DNA of 64,000 nt, taken from contig NZ_JALGYW010000005.1 of the NCBI RefSeq assembly GCF_023111095.1, positions 167,362 through 231,361 on the forward strand. The letters run 5' to 3'. Under the pieces are notes generated by a model. That model saw nothing but the letters and a program-made list of their open reading frames with translations. It had not been told where the DNA came from and made no database searches. Shown here one piece after another: positions 18,561 through 26,211 of this stretch (positions are counted from its first letter, which is position 1; every line of letters starts with the position of its first letter). The stretch is from Maribellus sp. YY47. GTDB taxonomy: Bacteria > Bacteroidota > Bacteroidia > Bacteroidales > Prolixibacteraceae. The position numbers and the translations under genes were made by a program.

Positions 18561-20066
18561 TTATTTTTTGTCTTGTGTGAGGTAAAGTTCACCGGGTAAA
18601 ATCTGTTCTCCTTTTTCGAAATCGTACAACGATTGAATTTTCAGATTCAGCAGTTCAATTTTGTAATTGATAAGCGCCTGGCTGTAGGAGATTTTCTTTT
18701 CCGACAACTGGGTCTGGTAAAGGTTAAGATCCATACCGGTGAGATCGCCGTTTTCGTAACGTTCCAGATTAATTTCGTAGGTTAACTGCGCATTGCGTTC
18801 GTTTTGTTTGGCAATGTCGATTTGGGTTAACTGGTTTTGCAGGTTACGGTACACCTGGCGAATATCCACTACGATCTGTTTTTTCTGTTCCGACAAGTTT
18901 AATTCCTGCGACTGAATCGATGCTTCGGCTGCAGCAATACGGGCTTTCTTTTCGCCCCAGTCGAAGATTGGAATATTAAAACTAACACCTACCGAAGGAC
19001 TCTTGGTCGGGTTTTGGTAGATATTGCCCAGGTCGCGGTTGTCGCCTGTGATCCCGAAACGCAGGTTCATTTCACCTTTGAATTCGTTTAATGCTTTGGT
19101 TTCAATCAGGCTAAATTGACTGTTTTCCACGTCGATTTCACGTTGGCGAAGTTCCATTCTCGATTTCAGCCCGTTATCAATCGCCAGATCGAGATCTATT
19201 TTCACCGGATTGGCGCTAATGTCGGCCAGGATCATAATGTCCTGAAACAAGTCCATACCCAGGTAAAGTTTTAACTGATCTTTGGCATTTTCAAAGTTTA
19301 CTTCATCGTTCTGAACCGTTGATTTGGCGGTAGAAAGGTTCAGCTCTGCCTGGTATTGTTCTTCTTTTGCGGCCAATCCTGCATTTACTTTGTTAACGAT
19401 GATGTCGTAACTTTTTTGAGTATTGGCAAGTTCTTCCTTGGCAATACTCAGGTTCATCTGGGCCATGTATACGTTGTAGAAATACTGGGTAACGTTTTTC
19501 TCCAGGTTCAAACGCTGAATGGCATAACTGATGTTGGCATTTTCCAGGTTTAACTCCAGCTGTTTAAGTTCGAGTTTCAACCGGTTATACGTAAAAAGGG
19601 GCTGGTTTAAGTTGAGGTAGAGGTTGTTAAAAAATACCTCACTTTTGTTTTCGTCGGATGACAAGGTTGATTTACTGCTCGACCAGCCGAATTCGTTGGT
19701 AAGCGAAATGGTTCCGTCGGTAGGAAGTATGGGTTGAGAAATCGTAAATAAAGTATTTGATTCAAAATTCTCGTTGGTGTACCATTCCGAGAAGCGGTTG
19801 TCGAACCGGCGCTGTTTGCTGTAGGTTACCGGGTTAACTTCGAGCGAAAATCTTGATTTTAGCGCTGCCCGCTGGGCTTCCAGGCTCTTCTGGTAACGCT
19901 TCAGATTCAGCAGTGAAAGCTGCAGATCGGGGCTCCCGGTTTCGGCAATGCTCAAGGCTTTTGCCAAAGTAAGTGCTTCCTGTGCCTGAGCGTAAAAAAC
20001 GCCCGTTGCCAGAAAAGCCACCAGAAGAATGATTTTCTGAAATTGTTTAGCTTTTGTCTTTTTCAT
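18561..20066 (-). CDS. TolC family outer membrane efflux protein
   Basis: A 501-residue exported protein (signal MKKTKAKQFQKII... ending FYAQA). It shows the two TolC-type repeats: LTLAKALSIAETGSPDLQLSLLNLKRYQ at the start, and long amphipathic helices such as LEKNVTQYFYNVYMAQMNL and NLSEQKKQIVVDIRQVYRNL. The strand region SVGVSFNIPIFDWGEKKARI is characteristic. ATG at 20064-20066 is preferred to an in-frame start 11 codons earlier because it leaves a normal signal peptide and does not overlap the upstream gene. It forms the outer-membrane exit duct for the RND systems and perhaps also for the ABC system encoded upstream. Confidence 0.92.
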   Translation of the reverse strand: MKKTKAKQFQKIILLVAFLATGVFYAQAQEALTLAKALSIAETGSPDLQLSLLNLKRYQKSLEAQRAALKSRFSLEVNPVTYSKQRRFDNRFSEWYTNENFESNTLFTISQPILPTDGTISLTNEFGWSSSKSTLSSDENKSEVFFNNLYLNLNQPLFTYNRLKLELKQLELNLENANISYAIQRLNLEKNVTQYFYNVYMAQMNLSIAKEELANTQKSYDIIVNKVNAGLAAKEEQYQAELNLSTAKSTVQNDEVNFENAKDQLKLYLGMDLFQDIMILADISANPVKIDLDLAIDNGLKSRMELRQREIDVENSQFSLIETKALNEFKGEMNLRFGITGDNRDLGNIYQNPTKSPSVGVSFNIPIFDWGEKKARIAAAEASIQSQELNLSEQKKQIVVDIRQVYRNLQNQLTQIDIAKQNERNAQLTYEINLERYENGDLTGMDLNLYQTQLSEKKISYSQALINYKIELLNLKIQSLYDFEKGEQILPGELYLTQDKK

Positions 20067-20088
20067 CTCTATGTTTGATTTAATTGAT

Positions 20089-23000
20089 TTACAGTTCAAC
20101 GATTTTTACCGCATCGGCAAATATTGTTCTGAGTTGTGTTTTGTTGGTTAATTCGATTTTCGCTGTATCGGGAGAGAAGTAGTACGATCCCAGATGGTTC
20201 CAGCCCGATTCTGCATTCTGAACATCAAGTGCAGCTTCTTCGGGGCCATCATCTCCGTGAATGATAAAATTGTAATTTCCTTTTTCTTCTCCGCCATCGC
20301 GGCCACGCCTGCGCATTTTGTACAGGTGAAAATATACGTCGTAGTAACCTGCTTTCTCCACCGGAACGTTCCATGTGGCCACCTGGTCGCCTTCTCCGCC
20401 TTTGATATAATAGCCTGAACGAACATATTCGCCGTAGAATTCGTCGCTGGTAGTAGCCGTCCAGCTGGTCGCCGGTCGCCACCAGTTTATTCCCTGGTAC
20501 TTACGTGTCTGCTCTTCTTCTTTTACAATCATTTTTTCGAGTAAGCTAACGTGGTGATTGGTGGTAATGCTGAATTGCGGATCTTCGTTATCGACCACAA
20601 TTTCGTTGGGCTGTTTCAACTGAACCGGCACATCAGTAACCACTTCTTTCTCTTCGGGGCGCGCCTTCGGATCCTCTTCAATTTCGCGGAAGAAGTTCAT
20701 CATCGTTTGCGGAATGTTTTTCGATGTCATGGTGTTTATGATCACCATCCTTGGGTCACCGTCAAAAAGATAACTCAACTCCTTGGTTTGATGAGGTTCC
20801 AGGAAGACCAGCTTGTTGATAACATCGTCGTTACCACCACCGCCGCGCGGACCAAATCCACCGCCGCCACCGCCCATGCGGAAAGATAATTTCACCATCC
20901 CTTCGGTATCCGAGAAATTGGTAATTTTTGTGCTAATCATTGCCTGCATGGCTTCGCCACTTTTCACTTTTACAGCTTTTACAGGTTCAATTAAGTATCC
21001 GGGTAGTGTTTTGGCCTTGAACCAGTCATCCATAATCGGTACCAGCTGAATATTAAAAGCCTCGTTGATCTGTCGGTCAAAGTCTTCAAATGCGATATTC
21101 TTGAATTTGTTGTCAGCCAGCATTTTGCGTAGAAAATCCTCAAATTCGGTTTGCCCTGCTTTCGATTGAATCATCGAAAAAAGAACATCACCTTTTAGCT
21201 TAATAACGTTGTCAACAAGGTCTTTCTGATCAGGATCAGCCAGAATTTGCTCAAAGGTTTCATCCTGAAGCGCAATGTTTGCCAGCACATCCTCGCTCTC
21301 GCCATTCATGTTGCCCATAAAAACGGAACGCATATCCAGCGACTGACTTTTAAGATAGGCTTCAAAAACACGGTTGGTGATTGGCCACCGGTCTGATTGG
21401 ATATTGTTCTGAAAGTTGTAAAGCATCGGGAAAATAAAATAGGGATTTCCAAATTGTTCCATGGTCATTTGCCCCCTGCTGAAATTTCTGTTTTCCTCGG
21501 TTTCTGAAGTAAACTTCCGAAGAAATCCTTCCAGTACCCGGAGTTCCTTATCCTGATCAGTCATGTCGTTACCTCTGCCACCCGGGCCACCCCAGCGTCC
21601 GATGTTTTCTTTTTGTTTTTTGAAATCGGCATCACGTAGCATGTATCCTTTTTCCGGAATGTAAACTTGCTCGGGTTGAACGGCTTCCTGGATCGATGTC
21701 CACATGCGTTCGTAAGTTTTAAACTGAGCAGGAACCTCAACAATCGACAAGCGTTTGGCGCTGAATTCCATGTTGTAAGTACGGACAAAGTCGTCGAAGC
21801 GTTCGTTGATAATGGCCTGCAAGGTATCTTTTGATTCGGGAAATTCACTGGAGAAATAATCGTGTCCGTCAAAATACCAGACACCAAACTCCACGTCTTT
21901 TCCTTCCATTTTCATTTGCTTGTAATTCCCAATCGTCAGCGATACCTGTGTCAGCGGATTTTCGTTTTCAAAGTTGAATTCACCAGCCGAAACCTCGTTA
22001 ATCACACCCTGAGAAATGGCTTGTAGCCCCGGATTGGTTTTTACTTTCATCTCGAAGCGCGTAAATTGCGGCTGGTGCCAGCTAACATCCTTCGAACTGT
22101 AGGTTGTCCCGGCTTTGGGATACCAGTTGGCTTCTTTGGTCAGCAAAACATAATTGGGCTCTATGAAAGCATAGCGTTTGTCGACATTCAACACAAATTT
22201 GCCGTATTTTTCCAATCGGGTTTCTTCTTCAATGTCAAGGTAGCAGTAGGTTTCATCGATCGATCCCGAATAAGCAAATTCAACATCGGCAGTGTCGCCG
22301 GGTTGCAGGTTCACGTTGTCAGAAATAATGACCAACTGTTTGTCGCGGAGGAACTGGGTTGCAGCTCCGTTCAGTTTCAGATCATCAATTTTTAGTCCGC
22401 CATTCAGGCTAAAAATCAGTTTGTTCATCGGTACTTTGGTGTGGTTGGTGACCACAAGATTCGATGTAACATCTATGGTTTTTCCTTTATGGTCAACATT
22501 CAGTTCGTTTGCAACGATTGAAACCGCGGGTTCGCCCACATATTTGTTGTTGAGTTCAACAATTTCAGCCCTGATTTTCTCAGCATTTTTGAAGTAGTGG
22601 ATATGATTAAATGCCAGGTAGCCGGCTCCGCCTATAAAGATGAAGCTGAAAACCAATGAGAACCAGGTCATTCCTTCGGATTGCGGGAGTCGTTTCAACA
22701 GGAAGATGGTCAGAAAAATAAATCCGGTACCAAGTCCAAAGTAAATACCGCGATGAACGAGTATCACCGCCAGGTTTCCAAAACCAACCACATCGGAGCT
22801 TAACATCGGAATGTTGAAAGCCATGTAATCGAAGATGTAGTAAAATTTTGCCTGGATCAGGAACAGGGTTATTCCGATGTAGCCCAATACAAGAACAAAA
22901 GTTATGGCCTGGTTTCGGACAAGGCTCATTAACAGGAACGAAAGCCCCATGATGAAAACCAGGGTTGGAATACTGATCAGTATCAGGTAAATTCCATACA

Positions 23001-23436
23001 GCGCCCAGTCAACTATAGTTCCTTCAGAAAGCATGTTAAATACCAGTGCCAGGATAACCACAGCAATGTTCAGGGTTAGGAAAACCTGCATGTTCCCCAG
23101 GGTTTTTCCGATGACGTACTCGCCGTTGGTCATCGAGCGCATGTAGATTACCTCGGTAGTGTCCAGTTTCTTGTCGCGTTTCAGGAAATCTGATGCGAGG
23201 AAAACCGCAATTATGGCTTGCGCTACGTTTAAGATTAGTAAGTTAAAATAGGGGATGGCGCTGGGGATGGCACGGATGGCCCAACCCTCTTGTCCTCCTC
23301 CCTGGATAACCATTCCAAAGTTCATCCCGAATAAAACGAGGAGCGACAGAACGCTGAAAATGCGGAAAAACCAACTGCGGAACAGTGTTTTACGTTCGTA
23401 TTTCGCGATGGAAAAAATATTGTGAAACGATATCAT
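20089..23436 (-). CDS. ABC-2 permease with degenerate M1 peptidase-like domain and golvesin-like C-terminus
   Basis: A 1115-residue protein. About seven hydrophobic segments in residues 15-285 form an ABC-2 permease (FLASDFLKRDKKLDTTEVIYMRSMTNGEYVIGK is typical). Residues about 290-860 resemble the M1 aminopeptidase-like extracytoplasmic part of ABC/M1 permeases, but no HExxH zinc motif is present, so a catalytic peptidase is unlikely. Residues about 853-870 form a glycine-rich stretch (MGGGGGGFGPRGGGG). The last 130 residues (GYYDVYFHLYKM, WNHLGSYYFSP, IFADAVKIVEL) look like a golvesin C-terminal beta-sandwich, which in other proteins contacts glycans. The gene starts 10 bases downstream of the ATPase gene, so they form one transporter. 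What the large outer domain binds is unknown. Confidence 0.8.
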   Translation of the reverse strand: MISFHNIFSIAKYERKTLFRSWFFRIFSVLSLLVLFGMNFGMVIQGGGQEGWAIRAIPSAIPYFNLLILNVAQAIIAVFLASDFLKRDKKLDTTEVIYMRSMTNGEYVIGKTLGNMQVFLTLNIAVVILALVFNMLSEGTIVDWALYGIYLILISIPTLVFIMGLSFLLMSLVRNQAITFVLVLGYIGITLFLIQAKFYYIFDYMAFNIPMLSSDVVGFGNLAVILVHRGIYFGLGTGFIFLTIFLLKRLPQSEGMTWFSLVFSFIFIGGAGYLAFNHIHYFKNAEKIRAEIVELNNKYVGEPAVSIVANELNVDHKGKTIDVTSNLVVTNHTKVPMNKLIFSLNGGLKIDDLKLNGAATQFLRDKQLVIISDNVNLQPGDTADVEFAYSGSIDETYCYLDIEEETRLEKYGKFVLNVDKRYAFIEPNYVLLTKEANWYPKAGTTYSSKDVSWHQPQFTRFEMKVKTNPGLQAISQGVINEVSAGEFNFENENPLTQVSLTIGNYKQMKMEGKDVEFGVWYFDGHDYFSSEFPESKDTLQAIINERFDDFVRTYNMEFSAKRLSIVEVPAQFKTYERMWTSIQEAVQPEQVYIPEKGYMLRDADFKKQKENIGRWGGPGGRGNDMTDQDKELRVLEGFLRKFTSETEENRNFSRGQMTMEQFGNPYFIFPMLYNFQNNIQSDRWPITNRVFEAYLKSQSLDMRSVFMGNMNGESEDVLANIALQDETFEQILADPDQKDLVDNVIKLKGDVLFSMIQSKAGQTEFEDFLRKMLADNKFKNIAFEDFDRQINEAFNIQLVPIMDDWFKAKTLPGYLIEPVKAVKVKSGEAMQAMISTKITNFSDTEGMVKLSFRMGGGGGGFGPRGGGGNDDVINKLVFLEPHQTKELSYLFDGDPRMVIINTMTSKNIPQTMMNFFREIEEDPKARPEEKEVVTDVPVQLKQPNEIVVDNEDPQFSITTNHHVSLLEKMIVKEEEQTRKYQGINWWRPATSWTATTSDEFYGEYVRSGYYIKGGEGDQVATWNVPVEKAGYYDVYFHLYKMRRRGRDGGEEKGNYNFIIHGDDGPEEAALDVQNAESGWNHLGSYYFSPDTAKIELTNKTQLRTIFADAVKIVEL

Positions 23437-23446
23437 CTTTATAGTT

Positions 23447-24340
23447 TTAGGCGTTGGACCACTGATTCAATTTGTTTTCCATAAAATGGACATAAGCGTG
23501 CTCAAGGTTGGGAGCAATTTGTTTCCCCTGGTAGCCGTTAATGTCGCTGGCTACCACCTGCACTTCCCAGCCTCCGTCGATAGGAATGGTAGAAATGACC
23601 GGGTATTTTTCGTTGATTTCGAGGTACTCGTGCTCGGTGGCTTCAATTTGCCAAACGTTGCCTTCGGCTTCTCTGATCAGCTGTTCGGGAGATCCGGTAA
23701 AGGCCAGTTTCCCTTTGTTTAAAAGCGCCATGTTGTCGCAGGTACTTGAGATGTCACCCACAATATGTGTCGAGAGGATGATAATTACATCGCGGGTACT
23801 GAGGGTGGAGAGCAGGTTCCGGAAACGGATACGTTCTTCGGGGTCGAGACCTGTAGTAGGTTCATCAACAATGATTATTTTGGGATCGTTGATGAGTGCC
23901 TGGGCAATACCCAATCTTCGTTTCATACCACCTGAAAGCTTGTTGGCATTCCGGTCGCGTGCCTCAAAAAGCCCCACTTCCTCCAGCATTTGATCTACCG
24001 CCGCCCGGCGAACTGTTCCGTTTTTCATTCCTGCCAGCCGGGCTGTATAATCCAGGAATTCGTAGGTTTTCAACTTCGAGAAAAAACTAAAGTCCTGGGG
24101 AAGATATCCTAACATGGACCGTATTTCTCTTCTGTTTTTCGACAGTTCAAAGTCGTTAAAATATACTTTACCACTGGTGGGCTTCATTAAAGTGACCAAT
24201 ATCCGCATCAGGGTTGATTTTCCGGCTCCGTTTGGCCCCAATAACCCAAACATTCCGTTGGGGATCTCAAGGTTCAGATTTTTAATGGCATAGCTGCCAC
24301 CTTTGTAGATCTTGTTTAGATTTTCGATTCGTATATGCAC
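23447..24340 (-). CDS. ABC transporter ATP-binding protein
   Basis: A 297-residue cytoplasmic ATPase with Walker A GLLGPNGAGKST near residue 34, Q-loop GYLPQDFSF, signature KLSGGMKRRLGIAQ, Walker B IIIVDEPTTGLD and H-loop STHI. It belongs to the ABC-2 exporter group with a C-terminal extension after the switch histidine. It is clearly paralogous to the ATPase fused to the RND pump further down the operon: both share GMFGLLGPNGAGKST and ERIRFRNLL. It is the first gene of the tight operon, followed after 10 bases by its permease. A TetR-type gene lies about 1.1 kb upstream and may control the operon (inference). Confidence 0.93.
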   Translation of the reverse strand: MHIRIENLNKIYKGGSYAIKNLNLEIPNGMFGLLGPNGAGKSTLMRILVTLMKPTSGKVYFNDFELSKNRREIRSMLGYLPQDFSFFSKLKTYEFLDYTARLAGMKNGTVRRAAVDQMLEEVGLFEARDRNANKLSGGMKRRLGIAQALINDPKIIIVDEPTTGLDPEERIRFRNLLSTLSTRDVIIILSTHIVGDISSTCDNMALLNKGKLAFTGSPEQLIREAEGNVWQIEATEHEYLEINEKYPVISTIPIDGGWEVQVVASDINGYQGKQIAPNLEHAYVHFMENKLNQWSNA

Positions 24341-24496
24341 AGCACAATCTATGGTTAGTGAAACAATAACTTCGACTTTGACTGAAGAAGCTTACAATCG
24401 TTTAATTAGGTTAGTAAGGAAAGCTGACTTAAATTACATTCAATTGGTTTCCATTTTCTTTAAAAAGCAAGATTTTTGTGTCTTTAGTTTCTGCAA

Positions 24497-24533
24497 TAAA
24501 AAAAGGAGTATCAAAAATTGCATTGATACCCCC
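24497..24533 (-). terminator. Rho-independent terminator after the exported hypothetical gene
   Basis: Arms at 24505-24514 and 24523-24532 pair over 10 positions with one mismatch around an 8-base loop. On the minus strand the stem is followed by a run of eight T. It separates the hypothetical gene from the efflux operon, so the latter needs its own promoter. Confidence 0.75.
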
Positions 24534-24558
24534 TTGTTTCCTGTAACAACAAAAGCTA

Positions 24559-25143
24559 TTAGAGTTTTGCAATAAACGTATGGTCTTTAAAACGTTCACT
24601 TACTACCACCAAGTATTCTCCGGGTCTCAGTCTTTTCAAATCCAGTCGCTTCTGAATGGCAAGATCTCTTCCGAGTTTGGCCTCCTCGATGTGTTCTCCA
24701 TTGTGGTATATGTTTACATACACTTGTTTCATGCCGGTGTTCAAAAACGAAATGTCGAGTTGATTGCCGTTAAGATTAAAACAAGGTACGTAACATTTTT
24801 GCGGAGGCCCTACCTCCATTTTATTGTGGTTGATACTCAAACTGCGGCTGACACTTTGGTTTCCGAAATTCACCGACAGGCAATAATCACCATCGCCTAT
24901 TTTTGAAAAATCAAACAGTTTTTTGTATTCCCTGTATCGTTCGTTGGTGCAGTTAAAATACAGGATCTCACCGTCGGAATTGGTCAGTGTAATCTCCAGC
25001 GGAGTGGCAGTAGAAGCACTATAGGCCAGCATGGCTTTGTCTTTCTCCACCTGAACAACATTCATTTTAGGGAAATCTGTGGCACTTCCTATTGCTGCAA
25101 TAAAAAGTGTAAGGGTAAAAAGTACCCAGCTTTTCGTTTTCAT
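24559..25143 (-). CDS. Exported hypothetical protein
   Basis: A 194-residue protein with a clear signal peptide (MKTKSWVLFTLTLFIAAIGSA). The mature part is all-beta in appearance, with two Ig-like or fibronectin-like halves: TPLEITLTNSDGEILYFN and a second half QVYVNIYHNGEHIEEAKL...LRPGEYLVVVSE. The phrase GEYLVVV near the C-terminus resembles the end strand of DUF3244-like or sorting-domain-like modules, but no firm family was recognised. It lies between the TetR gene and the efflux operon on the same strand with its own terminator. A link to efflux is only positional. Confidence 0.65.
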   Translation of the reverse strand: MKTKSWVLFTLTLFIAAIGSATDFPKMNVVQVEKDKAMLAYSASTATPLEITLTNSDGEILYFNCTNERYREYKKLFDFSKIGDGDYCLSVNFGNQSVSRSLSINHNKMEVGPPQKCYVPCFNLNGNQLDISFLNTGMKQVYVNIYHNGEHIEEAKLGRDLAIQKRLDLKRLRPGEYLVVVSERFKDHTFIAKL

Positions 25144-25478
25144 GACTTGCTTTCTTTAATTGTTTATTTATGGCTTGTTAAAATTAAGGCATAAAGGGCT
25201 GTCGTGTAATTAATTTCGGCGAACGACAGTAGAACAAAGTCAGACAGCAGGGCAGAGACAACGAACGTTATTGGTCTTCATTTTTAGGGATTTGGAATGC
25301 TTTTTCAGCGGGGAAAGACACTTTTGAGGGTTAAAAGTTCAAAAAATAAAAGGTAAGCGCAAGAAGATTTCTTCCGGATGGAATGGGGCATATAAATTAC
25401 ACCGGACAAATAAGCGTTTTTGTTCGAATGAAAGATGAAAAATGTAAGATGGAACCGTCTGGTAGTCAGTAAACGGTT
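25144..25478. other. Intergenic region between TetR gene and exported hypothetical gene
   Basis: 335 bases without a convincing reading frame. It holds an imperfect inverted sequence (AACCGT at 25451 region / ACGGTT just before the TetR stop) that could end the TetR transcript. It presumably also holds the promoter of the hypothetical gene. No clear TAnnTTTG element was found on the minus strand. Confidence 0.4.
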
Positions 25479-26081
25479 TTACCTTTTCATGATGCCGTAA
25501 CAGATAATCTTCAGGATGATATCAACACTTCTTTCGAGGTTAACATCTCCGTAATGACCTGCTGTAAGTGGCATCTCCAAGCCTTTAATGGCTGTGGTGA
25601 TTCCGATGGCAGCCAAATTGAAATCGTAAATTTCAAACTCGTTTTTACGTACACCTTCAATCAGAATTCTTTTGATCATTCTGATTTCATCCTGCTCGTA
25701 CTTTAGCTTTACTTCATCAATGAAGCCAACAGCAGTAATGTCATTCTCGATGGCGTGATAAAAATTGGCAAGGTTCCTGAAAGTTGCCAGCTTGGTGAGG
25801 ATGTAATCGCGCAATTTGTCTACCGGATCGGTGTTTCGGTTGATGACAATTTCGAGTTCATGCGCCAGTATCTCCACCTCTTTCATAATCACAGCCTGGA
25901 ATAAATCTTCCTTACTGTTAAAATAGTAGTACAGCGAACTTTTGCCTTTGCGCACGGCATTTGCAATGTCGTCGAGGGTAGTTTTTTTAAAGCCGTATTT
26001 ACTGAAGATTTCGCGAGCAATTTTCAGGATGTTTTCGCGGTTTGCATCCCTTTTGTTCCCGTTTTTACCAAGATCGTGCAT
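25479..26081 (-). CDS. TetR/AcrR family transcriptional regulator
   Basis: A 200-residue regulator. The N-terminal helix-turn-helix is typical of TetR proteins: ILKIAREIFSKYGFKKTTL, then DIANAVRKGKSSLYYYF and NSKEDLF at about residues 20-65. The C-terminal ligand/dimer domain is all-helical and not conserved. TetR repressors often control neighbouring efflux genes and are released by the pumped drug. The efflux operon lies downstream on the same strand with one exported gene in between, so local control is plausible. A minus-strand TATCTTTG element (26110-26117) sits 28 bases before the start codon. Confidence 0.9.
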   Translation of the reverse strand: MHDLGKNGNKRDANRENILKIAREIFSKYGFKKTTLDDIANAVRKGKSSLYYYFNSKEDLFQAVIMKEVEILAHELEIVINRNTDPVDKLRDYILTKLATFRNLANFYHAIENDITAVGFIDEVKLKYEQDEIRMIKRILIEGVRKNEFEIYDFNLAAIGITTAIKGLEMPLTAGHYGDVNLERSVDIILKIICYGIMKR

Positions 26082-26109
26082 TGCCTTTTATTTAACGAAA
26101 AAATATCAG

Positions 26110-26117
26110 CAAAGATA
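26110..26117 (-). promoter_or_regulatory. Candidate -7 promoter element for the TetR gene
   Basis: The minus strand reads TATCTTTG, matching the Bacteroidota -7 consensus TAnnTTTG, 28 bases before the TetR start codon. The -33 element is weak (TTTA rather than TTTG, about 17 bases upstream). Confidence 0.4.
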
Positions 26118-26211
26118 GTTATTTATTTTGCCTGTAAAACTTTTTAGAATTTTAAAATCGAAAAGACGACAACGCGGATGATTTGCATCAAAGTGTTCAC
26201 CTTGTTCATTT

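Noticed and set aside
20089..23436. Active M1 aminopeptidase
   Set aside because: No HExxH zinc-binding motif could be found in the M1-like region.
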